A stretch of DNA of 64,000 nt. It comes from Thioalkalivibrio nitratireducens DSM 14787 (GTDB taxonomy: Bacteria; Pseudomonadota; Gammaproteobacteria; Ectothiorhodospirales; Ectothiorhodospiraceae). Positions 1 through 8,173 of this stretch are shown piece after piece. The position numbers and the translations under genes were made by a program. Under the pieces are notes generated by a model. That model did not search any database and had not been told where the DNA came from. It worked only from the letters and a program-made list of their open reading frames with translations. The stretch spans positions 3,100,001 through 3,164,000 of the forward strand of contig NC_019902.2 of assembly GCF_000321415.2 (NCBI RefSeq). The letters run 5' to 3'. Each line of letters starts with the position of its first letter. The stretch's first letter is position 1.

Positions 1-59
1 GGGACCCAGACATGCTCCTGTTCCCGGACCTGAACGGGGAGATCGGCAACCACCCTCAT
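1..59 (-). CDS. CocE/NonD-like hydrolase, N-terminal start only (partial)
   Basis: Only the first 19 codons are inside the window; the gene continues off the left edge. Its ATG (59..57) overlaps the stop codon of the ATP-grasp gene in a four-base ATGA, so the two are probably translationally coupled. The visible start, MRVVADLPVQVREQEHVWV, resembles the opening of CocE/NonD serine hydrolases, which usually read VREIExVWIPLxDG before the first strand of an alpha/beta-hydrolase fold. That family hydrolyses esters or dipeptides. The family call is pattern recognition from a very short stretch; the presence of a coupled gene is more secure than its name. Confidence 0.5.
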   Translation of the reverse strand, partial: MRVVADLPVQVREQEHVWV

Positions 60-1402
60 GCGTTTTCCTCCGCCTCCGCGCGGGCCTCGGATTCATTCAC
101 CGCGGCGAACTGCAACGGCAGACGTGCGAGCACCTGCCGATAGATCGGCTCCAGTGCCGCATGGCCTTCGGCACCCACGAAGACCACAGCCACCTCGTAG
201 CTGTAGCTGTCCTGGAAGCGCAGTTCGGCGAGCCGCATCCCCTCGGTCACCTCGATCTCGATCACCACACCGGGGAACGCCGACTCGATGGCCTCGATCT
301 CGACGTCGGTGGGGACACGCACCACCCGGGCATCTTCGTGGCGCCGCACCATGAATTTCGCGGCACAGGCGAAGCGTCCCTGCCTGCTCGGCATCCGCGG
401 GCGCCGGCCGAGCCCCAGATCGATCATGACCTGATGGTGGTAACAGCCGTCGACCATCTGAAACAGCGGCGCATGTGATTTCGAGATCCGGCAGTTGATC
501 TCCAGCAACCAGATCCGGTCGGTATCCTCGTCCCAGTAGAATTCGATATTGAACGGAGCATCATCGTAGTCGACCTGCCGGATCACTCGGGCCGCGATCT
601 CCGCCATGCGCCGCTGGACCGGCTCGGGCAGCGTCGATGGATACTCGTAGCGGGAGAACGAGGACCCCGCCCGGCCCTCGCGCAGGGAATCGACGGTGCC
701 GTAGATCAGCACGTCCCCGTGCCACGAATAGCCCTCCAGCGTGCACTGCCGGCCGGTCGAGATCAGCGACTCGGCGATGCAGTGGTTGCCACCGATCGAT
801 CGAATCTCGGGCGGCAGCGTCGCGTGGTCGAGCACCTCGTTGAAGGGGTCGCCGAAGCGCCGGATCCCGGACCGAATGCGCCCGATCGCAGCCCGGAACT
901 CATCGGCATCGCGGACCAGAAAACCGAGGTGCGAAAGCACCGACTTCACGGGTTTGATCCAGAACGGAAAATCCAGCGTCACCTGGGAGAGCGGCTGGGG
1001 CGCAAACGGATCCACTGCACAGAAGGCCGGGATATGCCCGGGCACCACCCGCGCCTGTTCCAGGCGGCTCCAGTACTTGTGTTCGCACTTCAGCACCGAC
1101 TCCAGCGTGGGGCCGGGCAACCCCAGTGCGTCGCGCAGGATCGGCAGCACGGTGCTGACCGGGAAATCCCAGTAGCCGACGACCGCGTCCACCCGGCCGG
1201 GGAATTCCCGCAGTCGGCGACGTCCCCTATCCAGCAGTTCCCGGACGGGAAACCGCTCGCCGCACTTGAGCTGCCGATGCGTGAACAGCGGATGGAACGC
1301 GTACCCGTTGGCACCGGGAAGGTTGCACAACTGTCCCAGGTGAAACTCGTCGAGACCCACCACGAAGATGTGGAGCGGGTCCGGGCTGTCGGAAACGGAC
1401 AT
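56..1402 (-). CDS. ATP-grasp domain protein
   Basis: A 448-residue protein with ATP-grasp features: a nucleotide-binding lysine in FWIKPVKS (K150), an acidic and glycine-rich lid around residues 205-235, and the metal-binding end of the fold at FNIEFYW (N285, E287) and LLEINCRIS (E301, N303). ATP-grasp enzymes join a carboxylate to an amine or thiol through an acyl-phosphate. The substrate cannot be read from sequence. No signal peptide is visible, so it should be cytoplasmic. It overlaps a hydrolase-like gene by four bases, which suggests a two-gene unit making or processing an amide-linked compound. The start at 1402 is an ATG just after a purine-rich stretch. The ATP-grasp fold is well supported; the exact role is unknown. 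Confidence 0.75.
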   Translation of the reverse strand: MSVSDSPDPLHIFVVGLDEFHLGQLCNLPGANGYAFHPLFTHRQLKCGERFPVRELLDRGRRRLREFPGRVDAVVGYWDFPVSTVLPILRDALGLPGPTLESVLKCEHKYWSRLEQARVVPGHIPAFCAVDPFAPQPLSQVTLDFPFWIKPVKSVLSHLGFLVRDADEFRAAIGRIRSGIRRFGDPFNEVLDHATLPPEIRSIGGNHCIAESLISTGRQCTLEGYSWHGDVLIYGTVDSLREGRAGSSFSRYEYPSTLPEPVQRRMAEIAARVIRQVDYDDAPFNIEFYWDEDTDRIWLLEINCRISKSHAPLFQMVDGCYHHQVMIDLGLGRRPRMPSRQGRFACAAKFMVRRHEDARVVRVPTDVEIEAIESAFPGVVIEIEVTEGMRLAELRFQDSYSYEVAVVFVGAEGHAALEPIYRQVLARLPLQFAAVNESEARAEAEENA

Positions 1403-1779
1403 CGCAATTCACCCTGGTTCACCGGTAGCTTCAGGTCAGCCGCCGGCACCGCGAGTGACCCGCGAATCGCGATTGACCGGCGCCACGCGCCCTCGTTTTT
1501 GACTGCATATACTTTCAAAGTGTAGTGGATTCTTCAGGTCCCAGCCGGCGGACAGCCGGGCGTCTCCCGCCATCTGAACCGTTCTGCCCACGGGTGTCTG
1601 GCACGCCAGGGAAAACCGGATTTCGCGGACAGGCATCGTGTGCTTCGTGCGAGCGGCCTCCGCCGCGCCAGCCCCCAGCCCCTGCGAACCAACCCGCGCC
1701 GACGCGGTCTTCTGCTGAGAACCGAGCCCCGGCCGTCTGCCGGGCGCTCGCCCCCCATTCCATCGAAACGGGAAGGCCT
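1403..1779. other. Divergent intergenic region
   Basis: This region separates the leftward ATP-grasp gene from the rightward TspO-like gene. Its one clear structure is the palindrome at 1508-1524, listed separately. A plus-strand reading frame runs through it into the TspO-like gene, but the proline- and arginine-rich translation looks non-coding. Confidence 0.5.
1508..1524. promoter_or_regulatory. Palindrome in divergent promoter region
   Basis: TATACTTT-C-AAAGTGTA has 8-base arms with one mismatch. It is AT-rich in a GC-rich region and lies between divergent genes. It could be an operator or a pair of overlapping -10 elements; the minus strand carries CTACACT here. Function is inferred. 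Confidence 0.35.
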
Positions 1780-2253
1780 GTGACCGAACCCACCATTCAG
1801 CGCGGCACCCTCTGGTTCTGGATGATTCTCAGCCTCGGGGTCGCAGTCGCGATCATCGCACTCGGGCTGGGCCTTGAGCCCCATGGTGCGGCAGTGCTGC
1901 GAGCCCCACTCAGTGCACCGGCAGCCGGTGCATTCGGCTTCGGGATGCTGATGGTCTGGGCGGCCTACGCCTACGCGCTTTCGGCCGGCCGCGCCGCCGG
2001 CTCGCAGGAGGTGGGACTGGCCACGCTGAACCTCGGCCTGCCGCTGGCGCTGATGCTGCTCTGGCTGGGCGGGCTGCATGCCCTGAGCATTCTCGCGGCG
2101 GCCGCGTGGGCGGCGAGCCTCCTGGCGCTGGGGATTCGGCTTGTTCAGCGCGAACCGCTTGCGGGCCTGATGATGCTGCCCATCTTCGGCGTCAGCCTGA
2201 CGGCAACCCTGCTCTCGTTGACGCTCTGGCTGATGCCGGCAGCCACCCCCTGA
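1780..2253 (+). CDS. TspO/MBR-like membrane protein (divergent)
   Basis: The GTG start at 1780 follows GGGAAGG and gives a 157-residue, very hydrophobic protein with about five membrane segments (near residues 11-31, 49-67, 79-96, 99-119 and 127-152), the number expected for TspO. The layout echoes TspO: a W/Y-rich second segment, LN followed by a LLW segment, and a last segment opening with PLAGLMMLPIFG, which recalls the family's LAGLLLLPY-W. Several conserved tryptophans and the final LN are missing, so this is either a divergent TspO or an unrelated membrane protein. TspO proteins bind tetrapyrroles, which would suit a heme-rich respiratory neighbourhood. The frame is open upstream to 1525, but that part is not protein-like. 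Confidence 0.6.
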   Translation: MTEPTIQRGTLWFWMILSLGVAVAIIALGLGLEPHGAAVLRAPLSAPAAGAFGFGMLMVWAAYAYALSAGRAAGSQEVGLATLNLGLPLALMLLWLGGLHALSILAAAAWAASLLALGIRLVQREPLAGLMMLPIFGVSLTATLLSLTLWLMPAATP

Positions 2254-2552
2254 TCCCGCGGCAGCCGTCGCGGATCCTGCTGCAGTCGGGCCGCCCGGCA
2301 GCCAACGCAGGCTCCGCAACCATACGATCCGATGCCCGGTACCCAGACTGCGGGCCAGCTGTTCCTGCTGCCGATCCATCACCCGCACGAGGCCCGGCAG
2401 CGCGTCGTACCAGCACAGGCAGTCGTCCTCGAGGTACCGTTTCTGGCGCTGCGCGAAACGCACTTCGCGTCCCCTGTCATCCGCGGCAGACGGTGTTCAG
2501 CGAAGGAACCAGCGTGGCCACGACCCGGCTCCCTGGCTGCGGGGCTGCCGCT
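2254..2552. other. Intergenic region with a coding-like stretch on the minus strand
   Basis: From a GTG at 2463 the minus strand has about 50 codons with the codon choice of real genes here, preceded by GGGGA. The frame then runs without a stop straight through the antisense of the TspO-like gene. I read it as a small lost gene or gene remnant and do not call a CDS. Confidence 0.25.
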
Positions 2553-3014
2553 TCACTCGAGTACGCGCCAGCTACCATCGGGCTGGCGGCAGGCGGTGCC
2601 GTAGACCTGTTCGACACGTCCGCCGATCATCGCATCGACCGTGTATTCCCGACACGGACCCGTAGCGGCTTCAAAGGTCCGCGTAGGGGTGACCTGGTAC
2701 TGAACCCCCGAGTCCGGGTTGACCCAGGCAGTCGATACGCCCGTGCGGACGCTTTCCAGCGTCTGCGCGGTCCTGAGCCGGTCCATATCATCCATGGTCC
2801 GGCCGACCGCGCCACCGATGGCCGCGCCCGCCAGCGTACCTGCAATGATCGCCGCGTCGCGCCCAGTGCCCGCACCGATTTGTCGGCCGAGCACACCACC
2901 CAACACACCGCCGATCACCATACCCACCTGTTCCTGAGGCACCTGATACGTGGCGCAGCCGGGCAAGCCGACACCCGCGGCCAACAGGAGGGAGGCGAAA
3001 ATCTTGCCTTGCAT
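2553..3014 (-). CDS. Glycine-zipper outer-membrane lipoprotein (17 kDa surface-antigen type)
   Basis: A 153-residue protein with a short hydrophobic signal ending in a lipobox, LPGC, placing the lipid-modified cysteine at residue 20. A glycine zipper follows at about residues 30-72, with repeated GG, GxxxG and AxxxG spacing (GVLGGVLG, LAGAAIGGAVG). The C-terminal half carries two cysteines and a TRTFEAATGPCREY stretch like the soluble domain of rickettsial 17 kDa antigen-like (RT0821-type) proteins. Such lipoproteins sit in the outer membrane and affect envelope stability. It stands alone, with no operon partner nearby. The lipoprotein call is firm; the physiological role is not known. Confidence 0.8.
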   Translation of the reverse strand: MQGKIFASLLLAAGVGLPGCATYQVPQEQVGMVIGGVLGGVLGRQIGAGTGRDAAIIAGTLAGAAIGGAVGRTMDDMDRLRTAQTLESVRTGVSTAWVNPDSGVQYQVTPTRTFEAATGPCREYTVDAMIGGRVEQVYGTACRQPDGSWRVLE

Positions 3015-3516
3015 CGAACGACCTCCATCGACTGGACCAATGTCTGCCTCACAAGGTTATAGATCAGAACCACGCCCCATGTCCGCGCCCGCTGCGGCAA
3101 TGTCGACCCACCCACCGGCTCGGGATACGCATGTTCCTCGCTGCATCGTCCGCCCCGGCTGCGCGTCTTGCCGCACGGCATCGGGGCACGGCCATCTCGG
3201 GCGGTGAGCGCCGGCTGGAGCCGACGTGCAGCCATTCGCTGACCCGAAAGAACCGGGGATCAGGTCAGGAAGGCGGTTTCCTCCCTCGGACCCGACGCCG
3301 GTCGAGGAAGATCGCGAGGGCCGCACCCTGGAGCATGAATAGCGGCAGCGCGGATTTTTTCCAGGGCATGTAGCTACGATGCCGTAGCACAAAAAGTAGT
3401 CCACGATGTCGTGGCACTTATCACTCAGGCGTCACCCGATCCACCCCTGGACCCTCGGACCGCATGCCCCTGCTCTCTGCCGCGGCCCAACCGGATTCGA
3501 CTTTGGTGCAGCCCCG
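3015..3516. other. Intergenic region, no gene seen
   Basis: About 500 bases between two leftward genes. No frame has convincing coding character, and I see no repeat, hairpin or RNA gene. Confidence 0.5.
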
Positions 3517-4197
3517 TCAGAGCGGGATCTGGTCGAAGCGCGCAGCACGCCGATGGGCCGCAGCCAGCGCCGGCAGCCCCGACCGCACCAGCCAGAGGGT
3601 CTGGTAACCGGCGTCACGGGCGGCATCGAGTTCTTCACGGACGTCCGACAGGAACAGGATTCGTTGCGGCCGAGTGCCGATGGCATCGGCGATGCGCCGG
3701 TACGATCCCGTCTCGCGCTTGTGCCCGACCCGCGTGTCGAAGTAGCCGGAGAGCAGCGGGCCGAGATCACCGTCCACGGTATGACCGTAGATCAGGCGCT
3801 GCGCGAGGACCGAGCCGGAGGAGTAAATGTAGAGCCGGATCCCGCGTGCATGCCAGGCGCGCAACGCCGACAGGACGTCCGGGTAGAGGTGGCTGACCAG
3901 GTCGCCGCGGCGATAGCCTTCCTCCCAGATCAGCCCCTGCAGGGTCTTGAGTGGGGTGACTTTGCGATCGGCATCCATCCAGCCGCAGAGACAGGTCACC
4001 ACCGCCTCGTCGTTCCACACGTTCGCGATCTGCCGGACCTCGTCCATGATCGCCGCGACCTCGGGTTCGCCGCGCCGGCGCCGGATGAAGTCGGGCATAC
4101 GCGCGCGGGCATACGGGTAGAGAGTCCGGGTAACGAACTCGATGGCCGTGGTGGTTCCCTCGATGTCCATCACCACGCAGTCGACGGGTTTGAGCAT
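3517..4197 (-). CDS. mtnC: Acireductone synthase (enolase-phosphatase E1)
   Basis: A 226-residue HAD-superfamily enzyme of normal MtnC length when started at the ATG at 4197. HAD motif I is VVMDIEGTTT (D11, E13), motif II is YIYSSGSV, the motif III lysine lies in GHKRETGSY and motif IV is ILFLSDVREELDAA. MtnC enolises and dephosphorylates 2,3-diketo-5-methylthiopentyl-1-phosphate to acireductone in methionine salvage. The usual partners mtnB and mtnD are not next to it, so they must be elsewhere or missing. The frame remains open upstream to 4359, but that extension is arginine-rich and unlike the family. Confidence 0.93.
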   Translation of the reverse strand: MLKPVDCVVMDIEGTTTAIEFVTRTLYPYARARMPDFIRRRRGEPEVAAIMDEVRQIANVWNDEAVVTCLCGWMDADRKVTPLKTLQGLIWEEGYRRGDLVSHLYPDVLSALRAWHARGIRLYIYSSGSVLAQRLIYGHTVDGDLGPLLSGYFDTRVGHKRETGSYRRIADAIGTRPQRILFLSDVREELDAARDAGYQTLWLVRSGLPALAAAHRRAARFDQIPL

Positions 4198-4484
4198 GGC
4201 ACGGCCTCGTTTCGTGTCGCATTGACAATCATGGCGATCCGGTCGCACAGCGCCGGGATCGTTCCGTCTCCCATCCCTGCGCTCCAGGCGTCCTGCCCTT
4301 CCCCTTCGGGCCCGCCGTCGACGGTCCGAATTCCGCTCCCGGCGGATGTGGTCCCGCAAGCGCGCAGCGCGCCCGATGTGGACGCTGCGCGCTTCTCGCG
4401 TTCACTGTCCTGTCCTCGAGCCAGCGGCACCCCGAACACGGATGGAAACGGTCCGCGGATGTAACGGGAGCACACCGAAATGGT

Positions 4485-4545
4485 TTTGCATCCCCTTTAT
4501 TTTCCGTGCTATCCGCTTCCTTCCGTGGCTGCTTTTGGGCGTCGA
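4485..4545 (+). repeat. Half unit of the CACGGA palindromic repeat
   Basis: Contains TTTCCGTGC, then TTCCGTGGCTGC, matching the right half of the units at 35641-36035 and 45014-45127. The left half with CCACGGA is absent, so this looks like a decayed or truncated copy. Confidence 0.5.
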
Positions 4546-4600
4546 CTTCCATGATGCCCGGGCATCAGCGCCGACGATGAAAGGCGCCGAGGGCTGAAGA

Positions 4601-4656
4601 GGCCGAAGGCCGTGATCCGCCATTCCCACGCCAGGGGTGCCGCAGGCGTCGGGGCG
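4601..4656 (+). repeat. GCCGAAGGC-centred hairpin repeat, copy 1
   Basis: Shares the 20-base string GCCGAAGGCCGTGATCCGCC and similar flanks with the copy at 36788-36845. It resembles REP-like hairpins built around GCCGAAGGC that are common in proteobacterial intergenic regions. Confidence 0.6.
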
Positions 4657-5034
4657 CAACAAACGCCGCTACACGGTTCCGTCCTACCCGGCGCCGGGAT
4701 GGCGGCGGCGGGGTGTGTCACATCACGCTTACGGCAGCCGCGCGGGTGGCGAAGTATAACCCCATCGTTGGTCGATGCCGAAGACCGGCTGGGCGCTCCC
4801 CCCTCGTGATTGGGGCACAACGCTCCACCGGTACCGGAGGTCCGGATTTGCGGTCGCGCGATGTTGACAGTCCGTGCGCGCCCCGAGGTGAATCAATCCG
4901 GCCGACAGGCGCGCGAGTGCGTGGCCAGAGGTTTCGCTACGGCTTGCGGGGAACGTCGGCCCGCGCGTAACGAACCGGGCCAGAGAACGCCCACCGAATC
5001 ACACCTGGGTTCGAAACGCGATGCCGGGCAGTGG

Positions 5035-5412
5035 TCAGCGGGTCGTCGAGCGTTGGTCCCGCCGCGGGTGGCCACGCGGCGCGGTCACAAGGCCGCTTTG
5101 CGCGGCATAAAAGGCGGCAAGCTCACGGATCTCGCGGTCACTGAGGTCCGCCGCCATCTGGTTCATCACCGCGTGCCGCCGGCTGCCATCCCGGTAGCCC
5201 CTCAGCGCATGTTCGAGATAGCTGGCGTACTGCCCGGAGAGATGCGGGAACTGATCCGGGGCGACACTCGCGCCGCGTTCGCCGTGGCAGGCATCACAGC
5301 CCTTTTCCCGATGGACGGCCTCCCCCCTCTCCGCCGGACTTGCAATGGCCATCGTGCTGCCGAGGCCGAGCAGTAGCACCAACGCGCACTCTGACCATTT
5401 CACGGTCGCCAC
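5035..5412 (-). CDS. Class I cytochrome c (c4/c5-like), second of a pair
   Basis: A 125-residue periplasmic cytochrome. A hydrophobic signal ends near ASPA (about residue 26), and the single heme-binding motif CDACH spans residues 39-43. The distal methionine is probably M83, in RRHAVMNQM, followed by the usual ADLSDREIRELAAFYA helix. One heme and short length fit a diffusible electron carrier. It starts three bases after the stop of the upstream cytochrome gene, so the two form an operon and probably arose by duplication. They lie close to copper-chaperone and oxidase genes, which suggests they deliver electrons to the caa3 oxidase; that link is inferred. The arginine-rich tail after residue 110 is unusual. 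Confidence 0.88.
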   Translation of the reverse strand: MATVKWSECALVLLLGLGSTMAIASPAERGEAVHREKGCDACHGERGASVAPDQFPHLSGQYASYLEHALRGYRDGSRRHAVMNQMAADLSDREIRELAAFYAAQSGLVTAPRGHPRRDQRSTTR

Positions 5413-5415
5413 CCC

Positions 5416-5781
5416 CTATTCGACCTGCGCCAGGCTGGAAAAATAGGCTGCAATATCCGCCATGTCCTCGTCGCTCAGGTCGTGGGCCTGGCTGTGCATG
5501 GTGGGGTGTTGGCGATCCTGCGCCTTGTAGGCCCGAAGGGCTGCGACGATATAGGCCGCGCTCTGGCCACCCAGTTTGGGCACATGGTAGGTCGGGTAGA
5601 CATTCTGGTAGGTGGCGATCCCGTGGCAGCCGAGACAGGCGTCGGCCTTCATGCGCCCCGCTTCGACATCACCTGCGGCCTGTATCGTGCCGCCCAGGCA
5701 GACGGTCAGGCCAACGGCAATCACTCGCCGGATCGTCTTCGATCCGGCACAGGGCCTTACGGATGACGGTTCAGGGCACAT
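5416..5781 (-). CDS. Class I cytochrome c, first of a pair
   Basis: A 121-residue exported cytochrome with signal segment RRVIAVGLTVCLGGTIQAAG, heme motif CLGCH (residues 49-53) and probable axial methionine M95 in HPTMHSQ, followed by DLSDEDMADIAAYF. It contains KLGGQSAAYIVAALRAYK, the loop typical of c4/c553-type monoheme domains. The start is uncertain. I use the ATG at 5781 because it gives a basic n-region ahead of the signal, although no well-spaced ribosome site is visible; the frame is open further upstream. Its stop is three bases from the next cytochrome gene, so the pair should be co-transcribed. Confidence 0.85.
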   Translation of the reverse strand: MCPEPSSVRPCAGSKTIRRVIAVGLTVCLGGTIQAAGDVEAGRMKADACLGCHGIATYQNVYPTYHVPKLGGQSAAYIVAALRAYKAQDRQHPTMHSQAHDLSDEDMADIAAYFSSLAQVE

Positions 5782-5971
5782 CTCCGGCCACCGATTGACA
5801 TTTGCGTTGTTCACGAGCAGGTCGCAAGTGAAATCTGCAGAACCTTCGGTGCTGAATCGCTTCAGCAGAGATACACGGGTACCGCGTCGGACCCACGGGT
5901 AACGATTTGAACGTTCCTTCGCTTGCGCACCTTGCTTCGTCGCGTCCGGCGTGCGCAGCTGGCCTGGCCCA

Positions 5972-6820
5972 CTAGCCGGCTTCAGCACCCTCGTCCGCCA
6001 CCACCACATCGCGGTACCCGTGCCACATCGCAAACCCCAGCCAGGGGAAGACCACGATCAGCGCGATCAGGGCGGTCAGGACCGAGAGGCCAAACAATGC
6101 GGTAATCAATGCGGCCCACACGAGCATCGGCACCCGATTCCGGGCGAACGCCTTCAGGCTGATCGCGATGGCATCGACCACCCCCACGCGGCGATCCAGC
6201 ATCGCGGGCACCGTGACGACACCTACGGCGAAGGCAACCAAGGCCAGCACTCCGCCGGCGACGACCACGCCGATCAGGGAAAGGATTCCTCGCGCGCTAC
6301 CCAGCATCGCGCCGAGCAACTCGCCCAGGTTCGCCGGCACGCCGAGATCGCCGACGTTCATCACCCCGATCCAGAGGGTCATGAATCCTGCCCAGACGAT
6401 GAACAGGCCGGCGAGCAATACAGCGAATAACCACAACGATCCACCAAGGGCCGGTATCGCGGCCAGGCATTGTCCGATGCCCAGACCCTGACGGCCTCCG
6501 TGCTCCAGACGGCGGGCCAGCTCATTCACGCCCACGGCCAGTGCCGGCCCCACCAGCAGAAACCCCGATATCGCCGCCATGGCCAGCCACGGCTGGTCCC
6601 AGGTGTACCAGAGGATCGCCAACCCGACGACCGTTACGAACAGGCCGTGTAGCAGGGATGCGGGCGCCCGCCAGATGTCGCGCCACCCGGCTGCCAGCCA
6701 TTTCAAGGGATGCCGAGCGGAGATCTGGCGGACGGGCGGCGTTCCGGTATCCAGGGTCTGACGTGGCCGGATCTCCCCGAGATCTTCCGGATAGCGGCGC
6801 TTGATCAGATCGTCCACCAT
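5972..6820 (-). CDS. DUF2189 integral membrane protein
   Basis: A 282-residue inner-membrane protein with six predicted membrane segments after a hydrophilic start (MVDDLIKRRYPEDLGEI). The segment order, the HPLKWLAAGWRDIWRAP entry and the WLGFAMWHGYRDVV end match DUF2189 proteins, whose biochemical role is unknown. It lies just upstream of the two cytochrome c genes on the same strand, 190 bases away, so shared transcription is possible. The start ATG at 6820 is clear because the N-terminus is typical for the family. Confidence 0.8.
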   Translation of the reverse strand: MVDDLIKRRYPEDLGEIRPRQTLDTGTPPVRQISARHPLKWLAAGWRDIWRAPASLLHGLFVTVVGLAILWYTWDQPWLAMAAISGFLLVGPALAVGVNELARRLEHGGRQGLGIGQCLAAIPALGGSLWLFAVLLAGLFIVWAGFMTLWIGVMNVGDLGVPANLGELLGAMLGSARGILSLIGVVVAGGVLALVAFAVGVVTVPAMLDRRVGVVDAIAISLKAFARNRVPMLVWAALITALFGLSVLTALIALIVVFPWLGFAMWHGYRDVVVADEGAEAG

Positions 6821-7041
6821 GGCATCTCCTCGCGCTCAAGCGCAGCTGCAGGCCCACTCTCGTTAAACCTAGCAGATCACTCGGCAGTTTTCCTGCGATC
6901 ACCCTCTCATCCGTGCGACGGCCACGCCGTCACCTCGTCGAACACCCTTGCGCAGTGCGGCAGGTCCACCATTCACCGGTTGCATCATCCCGACAGCACC
7001 CTTCGGACAGCGGCCGCCGGGATCGGTCTCCGGCAGCACGG

Positions 7042-7365
7042 TCAATACCAGAAGATGCGAACCAGGAACGGGCTCCACGCGACGATCATTGCCACGAGAA
7101 CCACCGCCTCGGTCCAGATCACGGCCGCCAGGCGCGCCCGGTCCTCCCCATCGGCATCGGCCATGAAAACCCGCGACATCAGCATGTCGAGAAGGATCAC
7201 GAAGACCAGGACCATCATCACGGCCGGTGCGACCACCGACGGCAGCAGACGCCAATCGTGCAGGTGAACACCATCATAGGCGAGAGGGGCGACGAGCATG
7301 ACGAATGCTGCGGCGAGCAGCAGCAACGACCGCAGCACGCCCAGACTCTGTAGCCAATGCATCAT
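7042..7365 (-). CDS. Small membrane protein, unknown function
   Basis: A 107-residue protein starting at a double ATG (7365 and 7362). Three hydrophobic segments are visible: LRSLLLLAAAFVMLVAPL, VVAPAVMMVLVFVILLDML and IWTEAVVLVAMIVAWSPFL. A charged loop, DADGEDRARL, lies between the last two. I do not recognise the family. It lies divergent to the SCO1/PCuAC pair, with starts about 140 bases apart, which may hint at a link to oxidase or copper assembly. The reading frame extends upstream to 7626, but that part overlaps the SCO1 gene antisense and does not look like protein. Confidence 0.6.
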   Translation of the reverse strand: MMHWLQSLGVLRSLLLLAAAFVMLVAPLAYDGVHLHDWRLLPSVVAPAVMMVLVFVILLDMLMSRVFMADADGEDRARLAAVIWTEAVVLVAMIVAWSPFLVRIFWY

Positions 7366-7492
7366 CCAAAGTGCCCCGACATTCACGGACGTGAGGCCAT
7401 GATACACGGGACGCCATCCCTCCCCCCGAACAGCCCGGGGCAGCCCGTACCCTGGCTCCATCCCCGTGGGCAGCGTGCCCGCGTTCCCCCGT

Positions 7493-7499
7493 CTATACT
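7493..7499 (+). promoter_or_regulatory. Possible -10 box CTATACT before SCO1 gene
   Basis: CTATACT lies only 8 bases before the ATG at 7508. If it works as a -10 element, the message would start almost at the ATG (leaderless) or translation would begin at a later ATG (7547). No good -35 is visible. Confidence 0.35.
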
Positions 7500-7507
7500 T
7501 CGACGCA

Positions 7508-8173
7508 ATGGCGAACCTGTGGGCGGCAAACAGAAACCGGCGTCGGATGCTGATGGTGCTGGCCGGAACGGCGGCGTTTGGTGCCGGGCTGGGCGGGCTC
7601 GTCGTCAGCAGATCCACCGGCACCACTCCCGATGCCGAACGCCCGGAAGGCCTGCTGTGGCCTCAGGTGCGCGCCCTGCCTGCGCTGGAACTCGTCAGCG
7701 ACGGCGGGCAGTCTTTCGGTACCTACGATTTTCAGGGGGCCTGGTCGCTCGTGTTCGTCGGTTACACCTCGTGTCCGGACATCTGTCCAATGACCCTGGC
7801 ACAGCTGAACCAGATGCACCGGCGCGTGCAGGAGGATGCGCGGCTCTCCCGGATGCAGACGGTTTTCGTCAGCGTGGACCCGGAACGGGACTCGCCGCAG
7901 CGGCTTCGCGAATACCTGGGTCATTTCAACGACGACTTCGTCGGGCTCACGGGTGACCCCGCACAACTCGAACTTCTGACCCGGGCCCTCGGCGCGGTGT
8001 ATATGATGGAGGAGCCGGATGCCCACGGGGATTATCTGATCCACCACAGCTCCGCGATTTTCCTGATCAGCCCCGGGGCCGAACTCGCGGGAATCCTGAC
8101 CGGCCCGCACGACCCGGCCGGCCTGGCGGAACGCCTTCGTGCGATGCTCGATTTCATGCAGGCCCGCGCATGA
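7508..8173 (+). CDS. SCO1/SenC copper metallochaperone
   Basis: A 221-residue membrane-anchored thioredoxin-fold protein. A basic start (NRNRRR) leads into one membrane segment (about 14-33). The copper site is complete: CPDICP (C89, C93) and H180 in YLIHHSS. SCO proteins deliver copper to, or reduce the cysteines of, the CuA centre in oxidase subunit II. Its stop overlaps the PCuAC gene in ATGA, making a copper-delivery pair, and the caa3 oxidase genes begin a few kilobases to the right. The ATG at 7508 has no clear ribosome site and sits just after a CTATACT box. An internal ATG at 7547 would leave the anchor but remove the basic residues. Confidence 0.93.
   Translation: MANLWAANRNRRRMLMVLAGTAAFGAGLGGLVVSRSTGTTPDAERPEGLLWPQVRALPALELVSDGGQSFGTYDFQGAWSLVFVGYTSCPDICPMTLAQLNQMHRRVQEDARLSRMQTVFVSVDPERDSPQRLREYLGHFNDDFVGLTGDPAQLELLTRALGAVYMMEEPDAHGDYLIHHSSAIFLISPGAELAGILTGPHDPAGLAERLRAMLDFMQARA

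Larger units (their letters stand above)
4198..5034. other. Long intergenic region with two repeat fragments
   Basis: More than 800 bases without a convincing gene. It holds a half copy of the CACGGA palindrome repeat (4485-4545) and a copy of the GCCGAAGGC repeat (4601-4656). The remainder shows no coding character, tRNA or clear promoter. Confidence 0.5.

Noticed and set aside
1525-1779. N-terminal extension of the TspO-like frame
   Set aside because: Proline- and arginine-rich, no ribosome site; the GTG at 1780 has GGGAAGG and starts the hydrophobic protein.
1534-2463. 309-codon minus-strand frame
   Set aside because: Most of it is antisense to the TspO-like gene; only the first 50 codons look coding, so it is noted as a relic only.
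3057-3404. 115-codon minus-strand frame
   Set aside because: Serine-, arginine- and glycine-rich with no ribosome site; no sign of a folded protein.
4990-5030. tRNA-like GGTTCGAAAC string
   Set aside because: The flanks do not pair into acceptor or T arms, and no anticodon arm can be drawn.
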